Part shown: positions 1-12,186 of the stretch, one piece after another
Layout: each line of letters starts with the position of its first letter
Numbering within the stretch: the first letter of the stretch is position 1
NCBI GenBank assembly: GCA_012934845.2
Contig: WNNJ02000494.1
Span: 88,008 to 152,007 of the forward strand
Length of the DNA stretch: 64,000 nt
Source of the DNA: Pomphorhynchus laevis
Taxonomy: Eukaryota; Acanthocephala; Palaeacanthocephala; Echinorhynchida; Pomphorhynchidae
Direction: 5' to 3'
Position numbers and translations under genes: made by a program
The notes under the pieces: generated by a model
Seen by the model: the letters and a program-made list of their open reading frames with translations, nothing else
Told to the model about the DNA's origin: nothing
Database searches by the model: none

Positions 1-119
1 ATTTATTCTATTTTCCTAAAAACTTTACTAACAGATACAAAAATAAAGTCCTCTATAATTCGCTCACATTTTTTGAATCTCTCTTGTAACGGCAGATCTA
101 GCGATGAAATATAAGAAGT

Positions 120-3100
120 ATGTTGAACAACATTTAGGTTCATTATGCGAAATTATTTACATGCCGATTATGGCCTTAGCGAAACTTTCTGACCTCCTTC
201 CGGAGATCGACGAGGACGACTAACAAAATTTGAGCAACAATTTAACTTAACAAACAATATATTCATAATTCGGAAGAGAGGAACCGCTCTCCCCATAGCA
301 TTTGCTTCCTCTCTGTAGACAATGCTGAGTTACTCTAAAGATCTAGTTGCAATCTCTTCATGGGATACAACATAAAATTTATCCACATCGGCACAGAAGA
401 TCTCACTTACCCGCATCGCTCTAACTGTCACAAATAGGGGAACTGGTGTTCAAACTGCCCTAACCCCCAAATCTTTGACATCTGCCGGAAAAGTAATTGT
501 ACTCAAAATTACAAATGCCTGAAAACCCCTGTATGACACAACTGTGGAAGAATGCACCCGGCATGGTCCAGAAAATGTCAGTATTTTAAGGACTATAAAA
601 ACCGCCACATAAAGATCCAATTGCCTCACAAGGATTCTGCCCAACATTTTACATCAGCAGCATTTAGTCGTCTATCTGACTTTGACGTCATCAGGCTGAT
701 AGACGGCAAACAACAAACTGTCATGAAGGAGATGCTGTCTATGATTGTCACCCTAATTAACTCCCTCTTATAAAAGCTCCTACTACGTATGATACATCAC
801 AGCCATCCCCCGAAAAAGTCCTTCACACCAAAAATAAGGATCTTCTGCACAGAATCTTACACCTGTTCGCATGTCAAAAAAATGCAAATCCTGGCAGATG
901 GCAAAGGGAAATGAAGATACTGCCCGGAAGCAATGGAAATCCGCCGTTTGGACAGGAAGTAAGAAGGGCGACCTTCACATATCTGGCTCCAACTAGGGAG
1001 AACTATCCCCTTCCAGTTAATCCATAGCAATGGGAAGTATTCGAGATCCTTTTTCACTGAATATTTTTCATTGGAAGTCGAGAGGTGCTTCCACCTTTAG
1101 CCGTCTATCTGGTAGAGATGCAGATGTTATAGTCCTTCAGGAAACGCGGTCTATTCGTCTACCCCAGGACATTACTCGATTTATCCGTAAGCACATCTAC
1201 ACCCACTCTACTCCGTACATAATCTCACCTTACTCCTCTTCTTAAGGTCTTTTAACCTTATTGAAGAGCTCCTTAAGATCATCCCTCTTTCTAAACTACT
1301 CTTGTCCAGCCATGTCTTGCTTAGCTAGATCAGTTTGTTAGAACAACAAACGCAACAGCATAGCTAATGAATACATCCGCCTTGGGGGAGATTCACAAGA
1401 ACCGTAACCTCCTTGACGGTATTTTAGGTAGCAGCTACGATATGTTAATCGGTGACTTCAGCAACAGATCTGGTCGTTAAATTAATGCAGCACTCCGTAG
1501 AGCCAGGGACGACTATATTAATCACAAACAACCCCCGCCCTCACCGTTCATTGCTCAACAACAAACTCACTCCTTGATATTTTACAGCTGCATATGATGT
1601 GGTTGTTAAAACCTATCTGCACTGAGCAGTCGCGCCAACAACTGACCACCTCTCATGACCTAATTCGCTGGCGGATGGAGGATGATACGTTGCTTAGAAG
1701 GAGGTTTCACTTTGATCCCATCAGAGTAGACTTCTTTCAGGCAGCTATCCAACTCATCCCCAGAATAGGGTATGAGAGTTTAATCGAATTTACTTCTTAC
1801 ATCTCTTCGCAAGCTACCGAACCCTTTCTAATGCGACCTTTTTTAAAGGTCGCATTTACAATCCCACTCCACCTAAACTTAAAGTCCTAGCGAAAATGCT
1901 ACACCTTCCAAATCTCTCTGCTTCCTTCAGGCAGGTTTTCTCAAATGAATACTTGAGTACTAGATACAGGCTCTAGCTGAGTAAGGACAGGGCGAGTATT
2001 ACCCGTCTTAGTCCTTCTCAGGCTTACTATTGGAAGATATTTAGGAAAAATATATTTGTCTGCGGCGAGAGATAGAGCATTGGGGTGGATTGGTAGCGTT
2101 TACCTTGATATAGTTTTGGAGGACTTACTATCCTTACATAATTATGGAGCTACTCAATCCCCAACCATTCCCGCCTTGGAGTGACTTCAGGAGCGGATAC
2201 TTATCTTTTACAGATATCCCTAACGCTTGGCGCCCACTTCCGAGCACCTCCAAATCCGTCGCTCCACTCTCTTCTCGGATTTGTCAGTTTTTGACAGCTG
2301 ATTAAAGAAGAGAAGTGGCCATTACAATGCTGTTAGCCTCACCATCCGATGTAGCCGGCATCAACATCAGTCGTAGAATATTTTTACCTAAGCGAAATTC
2401 GGTTTAATATCCTAAAGATCTCATGTCCTAAAGATCTGCAGCCATTTAAGTAGGCGTAACTTAATCCCGCCGAGTTTTCATGGGTTTGTCAAAAGGCGAT
2501 CGGTCTATTCAGCAATTAATGAAGTGCATCAGTTTTGACAAGATAACAATCATCAACTTGCTGTGGCTGTTTTTCTGGACTTTTCTGCTGCATTTGACCG
2601 CATCTACATTTTCTTCGTCATCTCCTTTCTCAGGTCCCTTGGACTGCCTGCGAGAATTGTTAACATGGTGGAGATATTGCTGTACACCAAGCGGTTCTAT
2701 TATGAAAACGACCCTTATGCACGTCAGTTCCACCCCTATTACAGGTTTGCCTAAAATATCCCCACTTTCTCCAGTTTTATTTCTTGTTGCCTCCATTGAA
2801 CTTTTCAAAATATTCGAGCGCGATCAACATCTAGTTGTATACGCTGATGATACCACAGCCCTGTTTTCTAGACGCAGGTGCAAGGATGTAGTTTCGGACA
2901 TCAGCCGTTTCTTTTTAAGATTAAAAAATCAGTTGCCCACATCCAATCTTGTTTTAAACTCCAAAAAAATCGCAGGTGGTCGACATTCATGGCGCCCTTG
3001 CCACCGAAAAGAAACTTAAGAGACTAGCACTCCCTGCACTCTCCTCCATTTTGCAGCATCAACCACTCCCCATCTTCACGAGTCGATTAAAATATCTGGG

Positions 3101-3430
3101 ATTCACCGTTACGGTGAATTGGTCGGCGAAAGCTGACCTGGATAGACTTAAACGTATCCTGAAGAAATCTAGGTGGTCTCTGAAACGGGCCTAGCATCTG
3201 TCACTGAATGGGATAACCCAAGTGCGCCTCTGGGGTACTTGGGCTATCTCGGGATTAGTCTTCTTCTCACGAGGACGTCCCCCAGAACAAAGACTAAGGT
3301 TTCTCAAGCTCCTCATCTCGAGATTACCGACCATAGTCCGCCTTGACTGAACTCTTAGAGGTGTGAGAGACCTCGAATGTTTAAGTCAGAAGGCGGCGCG
3401 TTGGTGCGGTCGGGGGCTTAGATCCATCTA
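120..3430 (+). mobile_element. LINE-A copy 1, decayed non-LTR retrotransposon
   Basis: This is an APE-type LINE with a gag-like ORF1 and an ORF2 holding endonuclease and reverse transcriptase. In order I see ORF1 zinc-knuckle remnants (about 400-620, ending in HPAWSRKC), the endonuclease start at 1030 (FSLNIFHWKSRG, then VLQETR), a GDF-like motif near 1450, the pre-RT region 1594-2160, and RT from about 2420. RT motif A at 2563-2600 reads VFLDFSAAFD with the catalytic Asp kept; YADDTTALF lies near 2840. The C-terminal region reaches about 3420. Stops and frame changes are scattered throughout, so it is dead. The left end is not defined and may run off the window. An I/Jockey/R1-like position is likely, but the clade is not assigned. 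Confidence 0.8.
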
Positions 3431-3609
3431 GACCTGGGGTCGTGATATGTATTGAAGACATCGTTTGCTGTGTTTTGTTTTCTAACGGGTGTAGTTTTGT
3501 ATGAAATTCTTTATTACAACAACTAATCATATTCCTTTATCCGCACAGCATACAATAATATTGTTTTGTCGTAGGTCTCGAATTACATTTCTAACACCCT
3601 TGTGTATAT

Positions 3610-4150
3610 TGCTTGAATATTGAACCACAGAACCATGACGTCAGGAGCGGCGCAAAATTTGTACAGAAGCTAAAAGCAATTGAAAGGAGTTTACTCAGTT
3701 TACAATTCACTGCCGATGTCAAATTTTTTCACAAAATTCTACTAGACATTACGATAAAGGTGACAGCTGCTGGAATACTTGTTTTAAATACAAACCTTTA
3801 TTAAGCTAAATGGATTGATTTGATATTTAGATGGACAAGTCAATCTTGCTTTACCTTTGAGAACACAGCGTAAGATAAAACAGAAAGAATATCAATGGGC
3901 ACTCCCTTGACATTCTTACTCGCAAACATATACATAAGGGAGTGGGGTCAACAGCATATACCTACTCTTACAAATATAATTTTCTTCGTCAGGTATGCCG
4001 AAGATGTCTTTTTCATACTAGGAGATATGTACCATTTCAAATAAGATTATCTAGACAGGCACATACAAAACAGCCTATGACGTGAATACTATATGGACGA
4101 ATAAACTACTGTAATCAAAAAGAGACCAGCAATCAAAAGGATAGACCTTC
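3610..4150 (+). pseudogene. Penelope-like reverse transcriptase fragment
   Basis: Translation of the + strand gives ISMGTPLTFLLANIYI near 3895-3940, followed about 30 codons later by FFVRYAEDVFFILGD near 3985-4025. This matches the spacing and wording of RT motifs B and C in Penelope-type elements (family pattern G-x-x-MG-x-PLSP-x-LAN, then FRYVDD). The upstream reading frame 3613-3804 may belong to the same RT. It is a different lineage from the Penelope-like element at 51.5 kb, whose motif B is GVPMGGNSSPIIADLFL. It is heavily decayed, and the 5' and 3' limits are not visible. Confidence 0.5.
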
Positions 4151-5455
4151 AAAATAAATGGACCAGATAACGAATAAAAGGCTCTCACAACTTTTAAATT
4201 TTTAAATTTTATTGTCAATACATTTTTCTGCTAAAGCTCGTATTTTTATCTCTACTTGCCATTTGATCAATATCGCAATATTATTTATTTTGTTAATGGG
4301 TCGGCTCAAAATATAATAAGGGCCCATGGAAATTGAGAAAGTTTAGCTATCATAAAGTATATTATTAGACAAATTATAGTAGAGATTAGGTCGATGATTG
4401 ATGTAGCCTTAAATGTGCTGACACTACTCGTGCCATTTGTAGAGATAACACCAGCCTACCACCTAAGTATTTTGATATTATGTAGGACGAATTACCTATT
4501 GAGTACAGAGAATAGCATGACGATGTGTTAGATATTGATCGAACTGTTTATTGGTAAGTTTGTAATACTTAGAACAATTATCGGCATGCAATCATAACGC
4601 GTTTTGCCTAATTTCTATTCTGTTCGAAAATAAAAATATTTGCGTATTCCCCATAATAGCACATCTTCAGCCATTTTAAATAATACTTACCACACACAAA
4701 ACTTTGATGACGCTAAGATTTCTGAATTGAAGAAAAGAAGAATGGTCGTTATTATCAAGAAGGCGATCAGCAATCAAAAAGAGAGAGAGCTTTTAAAAGA
4801 AATAAGCTAGATCACGACATACTGCTCGCACAACACAACTTTTACAGACATTTACTTGTTATTTGTACATTTTTATTTTACCATTTCATTGTTAGTTCTA
4901 ATTTCAAATTGGCAAATTTTAATTATTTATATTCGTGTTGCTACATTTTTCTTTTAAGTTTCTTCTAGCTTTGTGCTTATATGCGAAATTTCTTATAAAG
5001 TTTCTATCGTGTTCTTTATTATCATACACATACATGGACAATGGTTAAATATAATTTCGTTTTTGTATTTCGTCTTCTGTGATTATTCACAGACAAATAT
5101 TACTACTTTAAAGGCTACAGCAACATTTGCATCTCGGTACGGTCGACATCGTCCATTTATATTTTGATCTCGAAGATTTGAGTGAACAAGCGTCCTAGCA
5201 ATACTATTTTTTGTCCGGTAAAATAGCAACGGTAGGGTTGAATTTGTTTTCTATAATTTGTTATAATTTATTTATTTACATGACTGTTACTAAGTGTAAA
5301 TGTCAAACCCATTTTAATCAATTTTAGTTTATCTAAAGGACAACGTGCTACCTGTATTTGATTATGTATCTGCTGTATCATCTAATCTAACATATTCTCA
5401 ATTAGATCTTGCAAATGCTTCTCTCTTCCACTGATTGTGCAACTTAGATTAATAA
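4151..5455. other. AT-rich stretch without recognisable genes
   Basis: No convincing coding frame or RNA gene. Short frames exist (for example 4973-5167 +), but they show no family resemblance and have the composition of the surrounding DNA. Some of it may be further decayed Penelope-like sequence downstream of the RT fragment. Confidence 0.5.
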
Positions 5456-5490
5456 TACGTTTGGCCTCATTTCGAATGAGGCCAAACGTA
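5456..5490. repeat. Perfect 16-bp hairpin with 3-nt loop
   Basis: The arm TACGTTTGGCCTCATT at 5456-5471 is exactly complementary to 5475-5490, leaving a TCG loop. It is GC-richer than its surroundings and is followed by long AT-only palindromic sequence (5495-5560). Its origin is unknown; it may be a tiny foldback element. Confidence 0.75.
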
Positions 5491-5771
5491 CTATATTAAT
5501 ATATTACTTAATAATATTATAATTAATATTATATAATTATAATATTATTAATATCTGCTATATTATAATTGCATTTTAATGCTTATGCGGTGGTTACTAT
5601 GCGCGTGCATTATAATATTGTTGTTTGTATTTTCTATTTACTTTTTAGCTATAATTGAATGTAAATCTTTTTATTATAGTATGGGATCAAAGAAACTTGT
5701 ATTATACGAAAAAATTGTCAGTCTAATTTCGTATAAAATATGATTATAAAATAGCATGACATTATATATGA

Positions 5772-5925
5772 ACGACCAGTGGATACTCCATTCTACTGAT
5801 TAGTGTTGACGGATACTACATCATTTCGATGCTGAAGTAGTTCGTCTACCAGTGACATGATTACTGAAAGTCGTAAATCGAAGTCCAGTCTATCAAGCAA
5901 CACCTTTCTCTATAAAACCGCATTT
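5772..5925. repeat. Direct repeat pair, first copy (about 150 bp)
   Basis: About 150 bp here are repeated at 6154-6294 with perhaps 20 percent divergence by eye. Shared blocks include CATTTCGATGCTGAAGT and AGTCCAGTCTATCAAGC. The intervening 5926-6153 is not repeated. No protein frame is shared, so this is a dispersed noncoding repeat of unknown class. Confidence 0.7.
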
Positions 5926-6153
5926 TGTTAAAAATCCTGGAACGTCGTCTGCTTAGCACATCCGTGCACTACTATTATACCTGCCGTATCCATTTAGGAT
6001 CCAACGATTGCAGCGACAATTAAGCAATAACCTCTGCCTAGTGTTTAAGGACGGTCCGCACAGCAATTCGATCTGGTTAAGAGCGTAAGCCTCAGACAAT
6101 TAAGCAAAGTGTCGGAAACGCCTTTATTCACAATGTCACATAGGCAACCGAAA

Positions 6154-6294
6154 TGACCAGTGAGTACTTCATTCTACTGATGAGTGTTGTCGGGTACTCA
6201 TCATTTCGATGCTGAAGTGGTCGTCTAGAAGCTACATTGTGCTTGAAAGTCATCAGTTAAAGTCCAGTCTATCAAGCTACACCATTTTCTATAT
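6154..6294. repeat. Direct repeat pair, second copy
   Basis: This is the partner of 5772-5925. It can fold: GACCA (start) pairs with TGGTC, GAGTAC with GTACTC, and TTCA with TGAA. The last two pairings are interleaved, so they would form a pseudoknot. The first copy keeps only part of this pairing, which weakens the case for a functional RNA. Confidence 0.6.
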
Positions 6295-6362
6295 ATAAAT
6301 TTTTGAAAAGTTATTTGAAACAAATTTGAAATACAAAATAATTAATGTTGATCAGTTCTTTT

Positions 6363-6491
6363 ATTTGAACTTTTAGAGCATGGTCAATAAAAAAACTGTA
6401 ATTTTTTATTTCGCTAGCTGCTAAAATCGATGTTTATACCTAATATATTAGCAGCTACCGAAATAAGTTCAAAAGCTCCAAAAGTTCAAAT
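6363..6491. repeat. Foldback (MITE-like) element
   Basis: The outer arms 6363-6379 and 6475-6491 pair over 17 bp with one mismatch. The inner arms 6406-6424 and 6448-6466 pair over 19 bp with one mismatch. The whole 129 bp can therefore collapse to a long hairpin. There is no coding content. It is typical of a short non-autonomous foldback element, though no target duplication is clear. Confidence 0.6.
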
Positions 6492-7410
6492 TAAAAAAAG
6501 AATTATTTTTTATTTCAAATTTTGTAAAACTTGCTCATTTTAACGTATTTAAAGTATTACAGACTTATGCGTATTTGACAAATAACCAAATTTAAATAAT
6601 CAATCAAAACTTTTACAAAACTTTAATAAATAATTGAATATAAAAATATTTAACAATTATTAGTATTTATTATCCATTATATTATCTATCATATTAAATA
6701 TGAAAAAATAGTCACTTTTATTATTATAAATAATCCAGAGTGATGACAAAGGAATTTAGAGTGATGACAAAGGAATTGCAATTAAAATTCATAATTTAAT
6801 TTTAAGAGATATTTATTATCAAATGTTGAACAAAGATAATCTGCTCTGAGATATTTTGTTTTAAAAATGTAGATCAAAGTGTTAAACAAATTTGAATCAA
6901 GTCACTTAAGCTACTCATGTATTTATGTAAATCGTATTATGATTGAGGATAAATAAATTCAATCAGTTTATTTTTCATCATTGATGTTATTATTGCCAGA
7001 AGAAAATAGCTATACAAAATTATTACGGTTTATTTCTCAGTTGTCTTCGGTACTTGATTATATTGAACAATACCCCAAGTACTCCGCTTAGAAACAAAAT
7101 GTTTCTGAAGAAATTGTATACCTCTTCATACGAAAAATGCTTACATATCAGTAATTGGTTTATCACTATTTCTTATTATTTTGATGTTCCCTTTTGCCTA
7201 TAATTTTTTTTAGCTTTGCAATTTACATTGAGATAATGTAACTATATTTATCAAAACAGTCTAAAGGTTAGTCACAGTAGCGAGGAGGATCGAATACTCA
7301 GGTAAAAGTGTAAGTCCTAAACAATGACAATTTTGCATTTTCAATTTAAACCAAAGTGTCCTTGGTTCCATTTTTTATGATACTTTTAAGTTATGCTTTA
7401 ACATAAAGCA
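6492..7410. other. AT-rich noncoding stretch
   Basis: No coding frame or structural RNA was seen. It holds a short direct duplication of GAGTGATGACAAAGGAATT near 6737-6777. Confidence 0.5.
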
Positions 7411-7550
7411 TGAATTTAAATTTAAATTATAGAAAATCTAAAAACAATTATTTATTTTATTATTTAATTATTAAATATTGATTTAGCATTATTATGTTTT
7501 GTTTATTTTATAATTATATTAAATACGTATGACTCAGTTAGCTGATTTAA
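7411..7550 (+). mobile_element. Penelope-like element 3' tail fragment
   Basis: About 140 bp match the 3' end of the Penelope-like element at 53045-53187. Both carry ATTATAGAAAATCTAAAAAC and TTTAGCATTATTATGTTTTG, and both end in the terminal signature ACTCAGTTAGCTGATTTAA. No RT sequence precedes it, so it is a severely 5'-truncated copy. Confidence 0.75.
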
Positions 7551-8640
7551 TTATTTAAATCAGCTAATTATTTAAATAGAAAAATTTCGTAATTGATTAT
7601 AGTCTATTTAATAAACGCGATCATTGTGTCTTATCTATGTCCATTTCAATTAATAACAAAGATGTACGAAAATACATTGAATTAAAAATCAAAGAAAACC
7701 ATAAAATTCATAAAAATTTGCATTTTGTATTCATAAAATACGTAGACTCTGTTAGCTAATTTGAATTATTTTTTTTGAATTTTCACTAAAACATCTGTTT
7801 TTCAGTACGTCAGCAATGACAAATTATTTTGTTTATAATATACACGATTAACTGTTTTTAATACTCAATGTACTAAAAATACATTGAGTAATACATTGAA
7901 TATTACGGGTTCAATTTGAACCATCATTATTGCAAATGTAATCATAAATTTAATTTTATAAAAAAATTATTTCAATAATTAATTTTAAAAATTAATTATT
8001 TTAATTATTAATTAATTAATAAATTTTAAAAAATCAATAAAAAAATTAATCCAGTTTTATTAATCCAGTTCTAGAAGCAAATTTGGATTATTAATTATTT
8101 AAATAAAAATTAAATTGCCAATTTCTCAAATCAACAGTAACGAATGTTTTAATAGTAAACTCTCTATTGTAGCATTAAGAGATGGTTTGTTTTGAATATA
8201 AAAATAATAACTCGTGGGGTTTACAATAAATAATAATTAATAAATTATTCGCTGCTTCAGCTTCAGAAATATGTACATTTACTCGAAATGTACATGCCTC
8301 GTTGCAGTAGCAAATGATTAAACAAATTATCTAGTAACCTTTATCATTCTGCTCGTGTAACTAAGGCAATAATCAATGCAATACGATAAAATTTTGGGTA
8401 ATTTAAATATTCATAATTTTTCATTATTCTAAAAATATTCACAGCTTAATTATCTGTGAATATTAATTAATACTTAATTAGCAAACGTATTACTACAAAA
8501 TATATTATTTTGATGAAAATTTTAAAGTTGTATACACAACACAGCAACGAACACCCAATTTACAACAAATGATTATTGGAATTGGAACAAATTAAAAAAA
8601 TATTTAGATATTAACATTTTTTAATTTGTATATCACATCA
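7551..8640. other. AT-rich noncoding stretch with a terminal-signature site
   Basis: There is no gene. The Penelope-like terminal signature recurs at 7737-7762 (ACGTAGACTCTGTTAGCTAA). A perfect hairpin with ACTCAATGTA arms lies near 7863-7890. The rest is very AT-rich. Confidence 0.5.
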
Positions 8641-8660
8641 TACGTAGACTCAGTTAATAT
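8641..8660 (+). repeat. Penelope-like terminal signature (partial)
   Basis: TACGTAGACTCAGTTAAT matches the first two thirds of the end signature of the Penelope-like element. A further weak match lies at 8992-9007 (CGTAGACTCTGCTAAT). Confidence 0.5.
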
Positions 8661-8727
8661 ATTCAAGTTTATTCATTCGACAGTGATATGGATCCACTGT
8701 TCTGCAGTTTTCGAGAAGCTTAGAAAA

Positions 8728-8848
8728 AATGTAATTTTCTGAAGATGCTAACAGAGGTTAGCGAAATATCAAATAAAATTTCCCTTTCTTCGATCCAGCT
8801 CCAATAATTCCTTATAGATAATGGATCATTATCGACTATTTGCAATAT
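8728..8848. repeat. Half copy of the 14.6-kb foldback element
   Basis: About 115 bp match 14655-14765, sharing GATGCTAACAGAGGTTAGC, ATATCAAATAAAATTTC, GATCCAGCTCCAATAATTC and ATAATGGATCATTATC. The opposite arm found at 14.57 kb is missing here. Confidence 0.7.
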
Positions 8849-10431
8849 ACAACAGTAATTATCTACATTTTCCACATGTATCATGTACTAAATTTAGCTT
8901 TTTAAAAGTGGAATATATAAAGAACTATATCATAATTGTTAACCCCGATTTATAGTATTTTATTACGGCCTCTTGAAATTTGTTTAATCAATCGTAGACT
9001 CTGCTAATATTTATTTAACATAATTTTATGAGACACTGAGTCTCAGTAGGTACTAATTCATCTTGTTAAATATGACTTACATGACACTTGTGTTAGTTCA
9101 TACGTCCCGTTCATATTCGTCATTAAAATAGTACATTGGCACATGATCTGTTAGCTATTTTTCTGCAAATTAGCAAAATAGCAGTATAAATAATGACATC
9201 TTTGAAATTATCTTTTGATCCAGCAGAATTTAACTCTCGTTAACTAACTACGCATAATTTTCGTGAACACATTGTATGCTTATTTGTGCCTTTTAAAGTC
9301 CGAGGCCAAATCGAAAACTGTACAACAGTCTTCAATCGCTGTTTTAATTCACCGTTACGAGATAAAATTACAAAATGATTAACATACGTTTCAATAATCA
9401 GCAGTAGATACGTATTGCTGAATTTTATTTTGTTATTTTATTTTATAATTGTAGTGTGTTGTTATATAATTGCAGGTTGTGTTTTTAAATTCTTTCAACA
9501 ACAAAGTTACTCAATCATAAAAAAGATCCTTTGAACACGTTTTAAGTTATGCAATAGGTAATGAGCAAATTTTAACATTTTTATTAAAAAATTTATATTA
9601 AGTTAGCTTTAACGAAATAAACATTTAAATGTTAAAATGAAACTATTGAATGGATATCAACGCAATATCAACAAGAGTACCTGTGTAATACAACTAATTT
9701 TATCTCACTTAACGAATCTGTATATTCTGTGAAAGCTGACAATTTTTCCAAATCGTAAAATTTTCGTAACAGTATAAATGTTTAGAATTAGCTACTGAGA
9801 TGTACATATTTCCAGACTGCTTTTTCTGGAACTGAAATTATTTCCAAACATGTTGCTGGTCCCTGGTCAATTCACATGCTTACTCACACCTGTAAAACTG
9901 TCCTAGCATCAAACAACATCAGTATGTTGTCTTTCTCCCTATACAGCCAACAAAAACACATGTTCGACCACTTAATTGTAGTGTTTTTACAAAATTCACA
10001 TGCAAACATCGCATATATTTAATGTTTTTAGTAATTTTTGGCTAGATAATATTTAACGGATCGACCGAGAATTGAAATGAAATCGGAAATATAGCATTTA
10101 ATTATACTTTAAAACAAATAAACAAATAAACAACATATTGTACGACATAATAACACACCTTTTGAACTTACATCATATTGTGAATACTTCAAATAAATCA
10201 TAATTTGATACATGCAATTGCATGTAAACAGGCTATGCCCGTTTACGCCACATTATTTTGTTCAGCCTTACATTTTGTCTTATGTACATGATAATTATTA
10301 TTTGAAAATTTTTAGGATTTTTTATATTATGAACCAAACCTAAAAATAAAATAATTAGCTTTAAAACTTTAAAAATTGAAAGTTAAAATTTGATTTAAAC
10401 TACTTTTAAATTTCATTATTTTATTCAGTAT
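8849..10431. other. AT-rich noncoding stretch
   Basis: No coding frame, RNA gene or array could be supported. The CATGCAATTGCATG palindrome near 10212 is short and may be chance. Confidence 0.45.
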
Positions 10432-10602
10432 TGTCAAGATAATAAGACTAAGCAAATGATTGGATGGTTACAATTACGTGTATATCCCCTAATTTGACTT
10501 AATTTTGTTGTCGATTCTTTTTATTTTATGTGATGAAATAAAAATTTGATTTTCTTAATTGTTTTATACTGTAGTTAAAATACAAGTAAAAAATAAAATC
10601 AC
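10432..10602. repeat. Direct repeat R, left copy (about 170 bp)
   Basis: This is nearly identical to 12018-12186; both begin TCAAGATAATAAGACTAAGC and end in AAAATACAAGTAAAAAATAAA. Only a few substitutions separate them. The pair flanks about 1.4 kb that contains the truncated Penelope-like copy at 10660-11250. Confidence 0.85.
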
Positions 10603-10659
10603 AAGTAAAATAAAAAAATGATATTTATCTTTTTATTTTAGAACAATTATAATGATTAA

Positions 10660-11250
10660 ATAAGCTTACTCAGTCTACGTATTTTATATTGCAAATTTAA
10701 AATAATGCAAAATAAAAATTAAAAATTAAATAATAAAAAATTAATAATAAATAATTGTTATAAGATTTTGTATAATTTATATAAAGTTAAAATAAAAAAT
10801 TGGAATTTAAAATAAAAGTCATTTTTATGAATTGACTAATAAATAACAGACGTTGTATCAGAATAAGAATTAGAGGTCATCAGGAGGAACTGCTATGCTA
10901 TCAGGTTTCGGCCCCTATCTCCTCTACCCAACATAGCAACGGGGCCAAATACATGCTAATGCATGTATTTCCTCTGAAATAACTATCTAGTATCTTATTC
11001 TAATACAAAGTACATTATTTATTATCCATCCATAAAAATTTGCCAATTAAGAGTTTAAATGTATTCTTTATATTATTGTGTTGATTTATATATTTTACTA
11101 TTTTCTGTTTGATGGTATTTTTACAGTAACCTAGTTTAAAATATGCATCTAGTAAATTATTTAAATGATTTTGAAGAAATCCAATATCATTACATATTGT
11201 TGCAATTCTTAAAATTTCATTATTTTATGTATTATATTTTAGATATAATA
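10660..11250 (-). mobile_element. 5'-truncated Penelope-like element
   Basis: On the minus strand this matches the 3' third of the element at 51.5 kb. It begins within the RT C-terminus (frame ending in GKFLWMDNK near 11010-11045). The conserved structured RNA region follows (10860-11001), then the AT-rich 3' tail, ending in the terminal signature read in reverse at 10663-10686. The RT catalytic part is absent. Similarity is high in the RNA motif and lower elsewhere. Confidence 0.8.
10860..11001 (-). ncRNA. Second copy of the Penelope-associated RNA motif
   Basis: This is the same motif as 52825-52965. Arms AGAATAAGA and TCTTATTCT close it, with the GGCCCC/GGGGCC and TTGCTATG/CATAGCAG helices inside. 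Relative to the other copy, the changes visible are one C-to-T inside a helix that keeps a G-U pair, a base in the small hairpin loop, and several bases in the large loop. That is what a constrained fold would show, but two copies are few. Confidence 0.5.
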
Positions 11251-12017
11251 ATCAGATAATATCAGATAATTTTTAAATTATAATAATTAAAAATAATATT
11301 TATTTTACGAAATCGTAAACTTTCAAAACAATTATATCCAATTTATAAACAAATAGTCTTTTTAGAATGGGATTACATATTATTTATTAATGAATTGTTT
11401 ATTTAATTACTAAATTTATTGTAAAAAGGTACCAATCACACTTTACTTTAATTAAAGTCGAAATTGAAAACACATTTTTAAATAATTTTGTCTTAAAATA
11501 CATACTTCTACTAACGTAAAAATTTACCCAAATTTTCGTAAAATATTATATTTTTAGCTTAAAAAGTTAACGTTTTATACGCCCGTAAAGCAAAAAGAAA
11601 TAACAATTACACAAATAAGGTATCTTTATCTAACATCCTAAATGGCAATATTTCACATTTTACTAATCTGCTGAAGGATATCGAGAAGTTAGCACGAAAG
11701 AAAGTTAGCTAATCAGAAATTAGCTCGAAGGGAATTTTATTGTACAGCGATTTAGACGATTTATTAAGTATTTGACAGATACGTAAGTGAAGCTGATTAA
11801 ATCAATGCATAAAAATCGAACAAACAAGCGTCATTAAGAAAAGGCGTCTAACTTAGCAGCTTAATCACCAATGCACACTATAAATAATGATAATTTAGAT
11901 AAATATTCCACTGAAATTTTAAACCTCAAATGAACTGAATTTCTAACAAATATTTTAAGAAATCAAAAACTTCATTTAAACTTTTTAAAGCTTTCGTCTA
12001 TATAAAAATGTATTTAG
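11251..12017. other. AT-rich noncoding stretch
   Basis: Nothing recognisable lies between the truncated Penelope-like copy and direct repeat R. No RT residues continue from the adjacent fragment. Confidence 0.45.
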
Positions 12018-12186
12018 TCATCAAGATAATAAGACTAAGCAAATGATTGGATGGTTACAATTACGTGTATATCTCCTAATTTGACTTAATTTTGTTGTCG
12101 ATTCTTTTTATTTTATGTGATGAAATAAAAATTTGATTTTCTTAATTATTTTATACTGTAGTTAAAATACAAGTAAAAAATAAAAT
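12018..12186. repeat. Direct repeat R, right copy
   Basis: This is the partner of 10432-10602 in the same orientation. The sequences diverge abruptly at both ends, giving clear borders. It could be an LTR-like (pLTR) repeat of the Penelope-like copy it flanks, or an unrelated dispersed repeat. Confidence 0.8.

Noticed and set aside
5495-5570. Structured RNA in the AT-only palindromes
   Set aside because: Low-complexity A/T runs pair with themselves by chance; no GC pairs anchor a fold.
6174-6240. Classical hammerhead ribozyme at ACTGATGAG
   Set aside because: No GAAA at the required distance after a stem II, and the partner copy at 5.8 kb reads CTGATTA instead.
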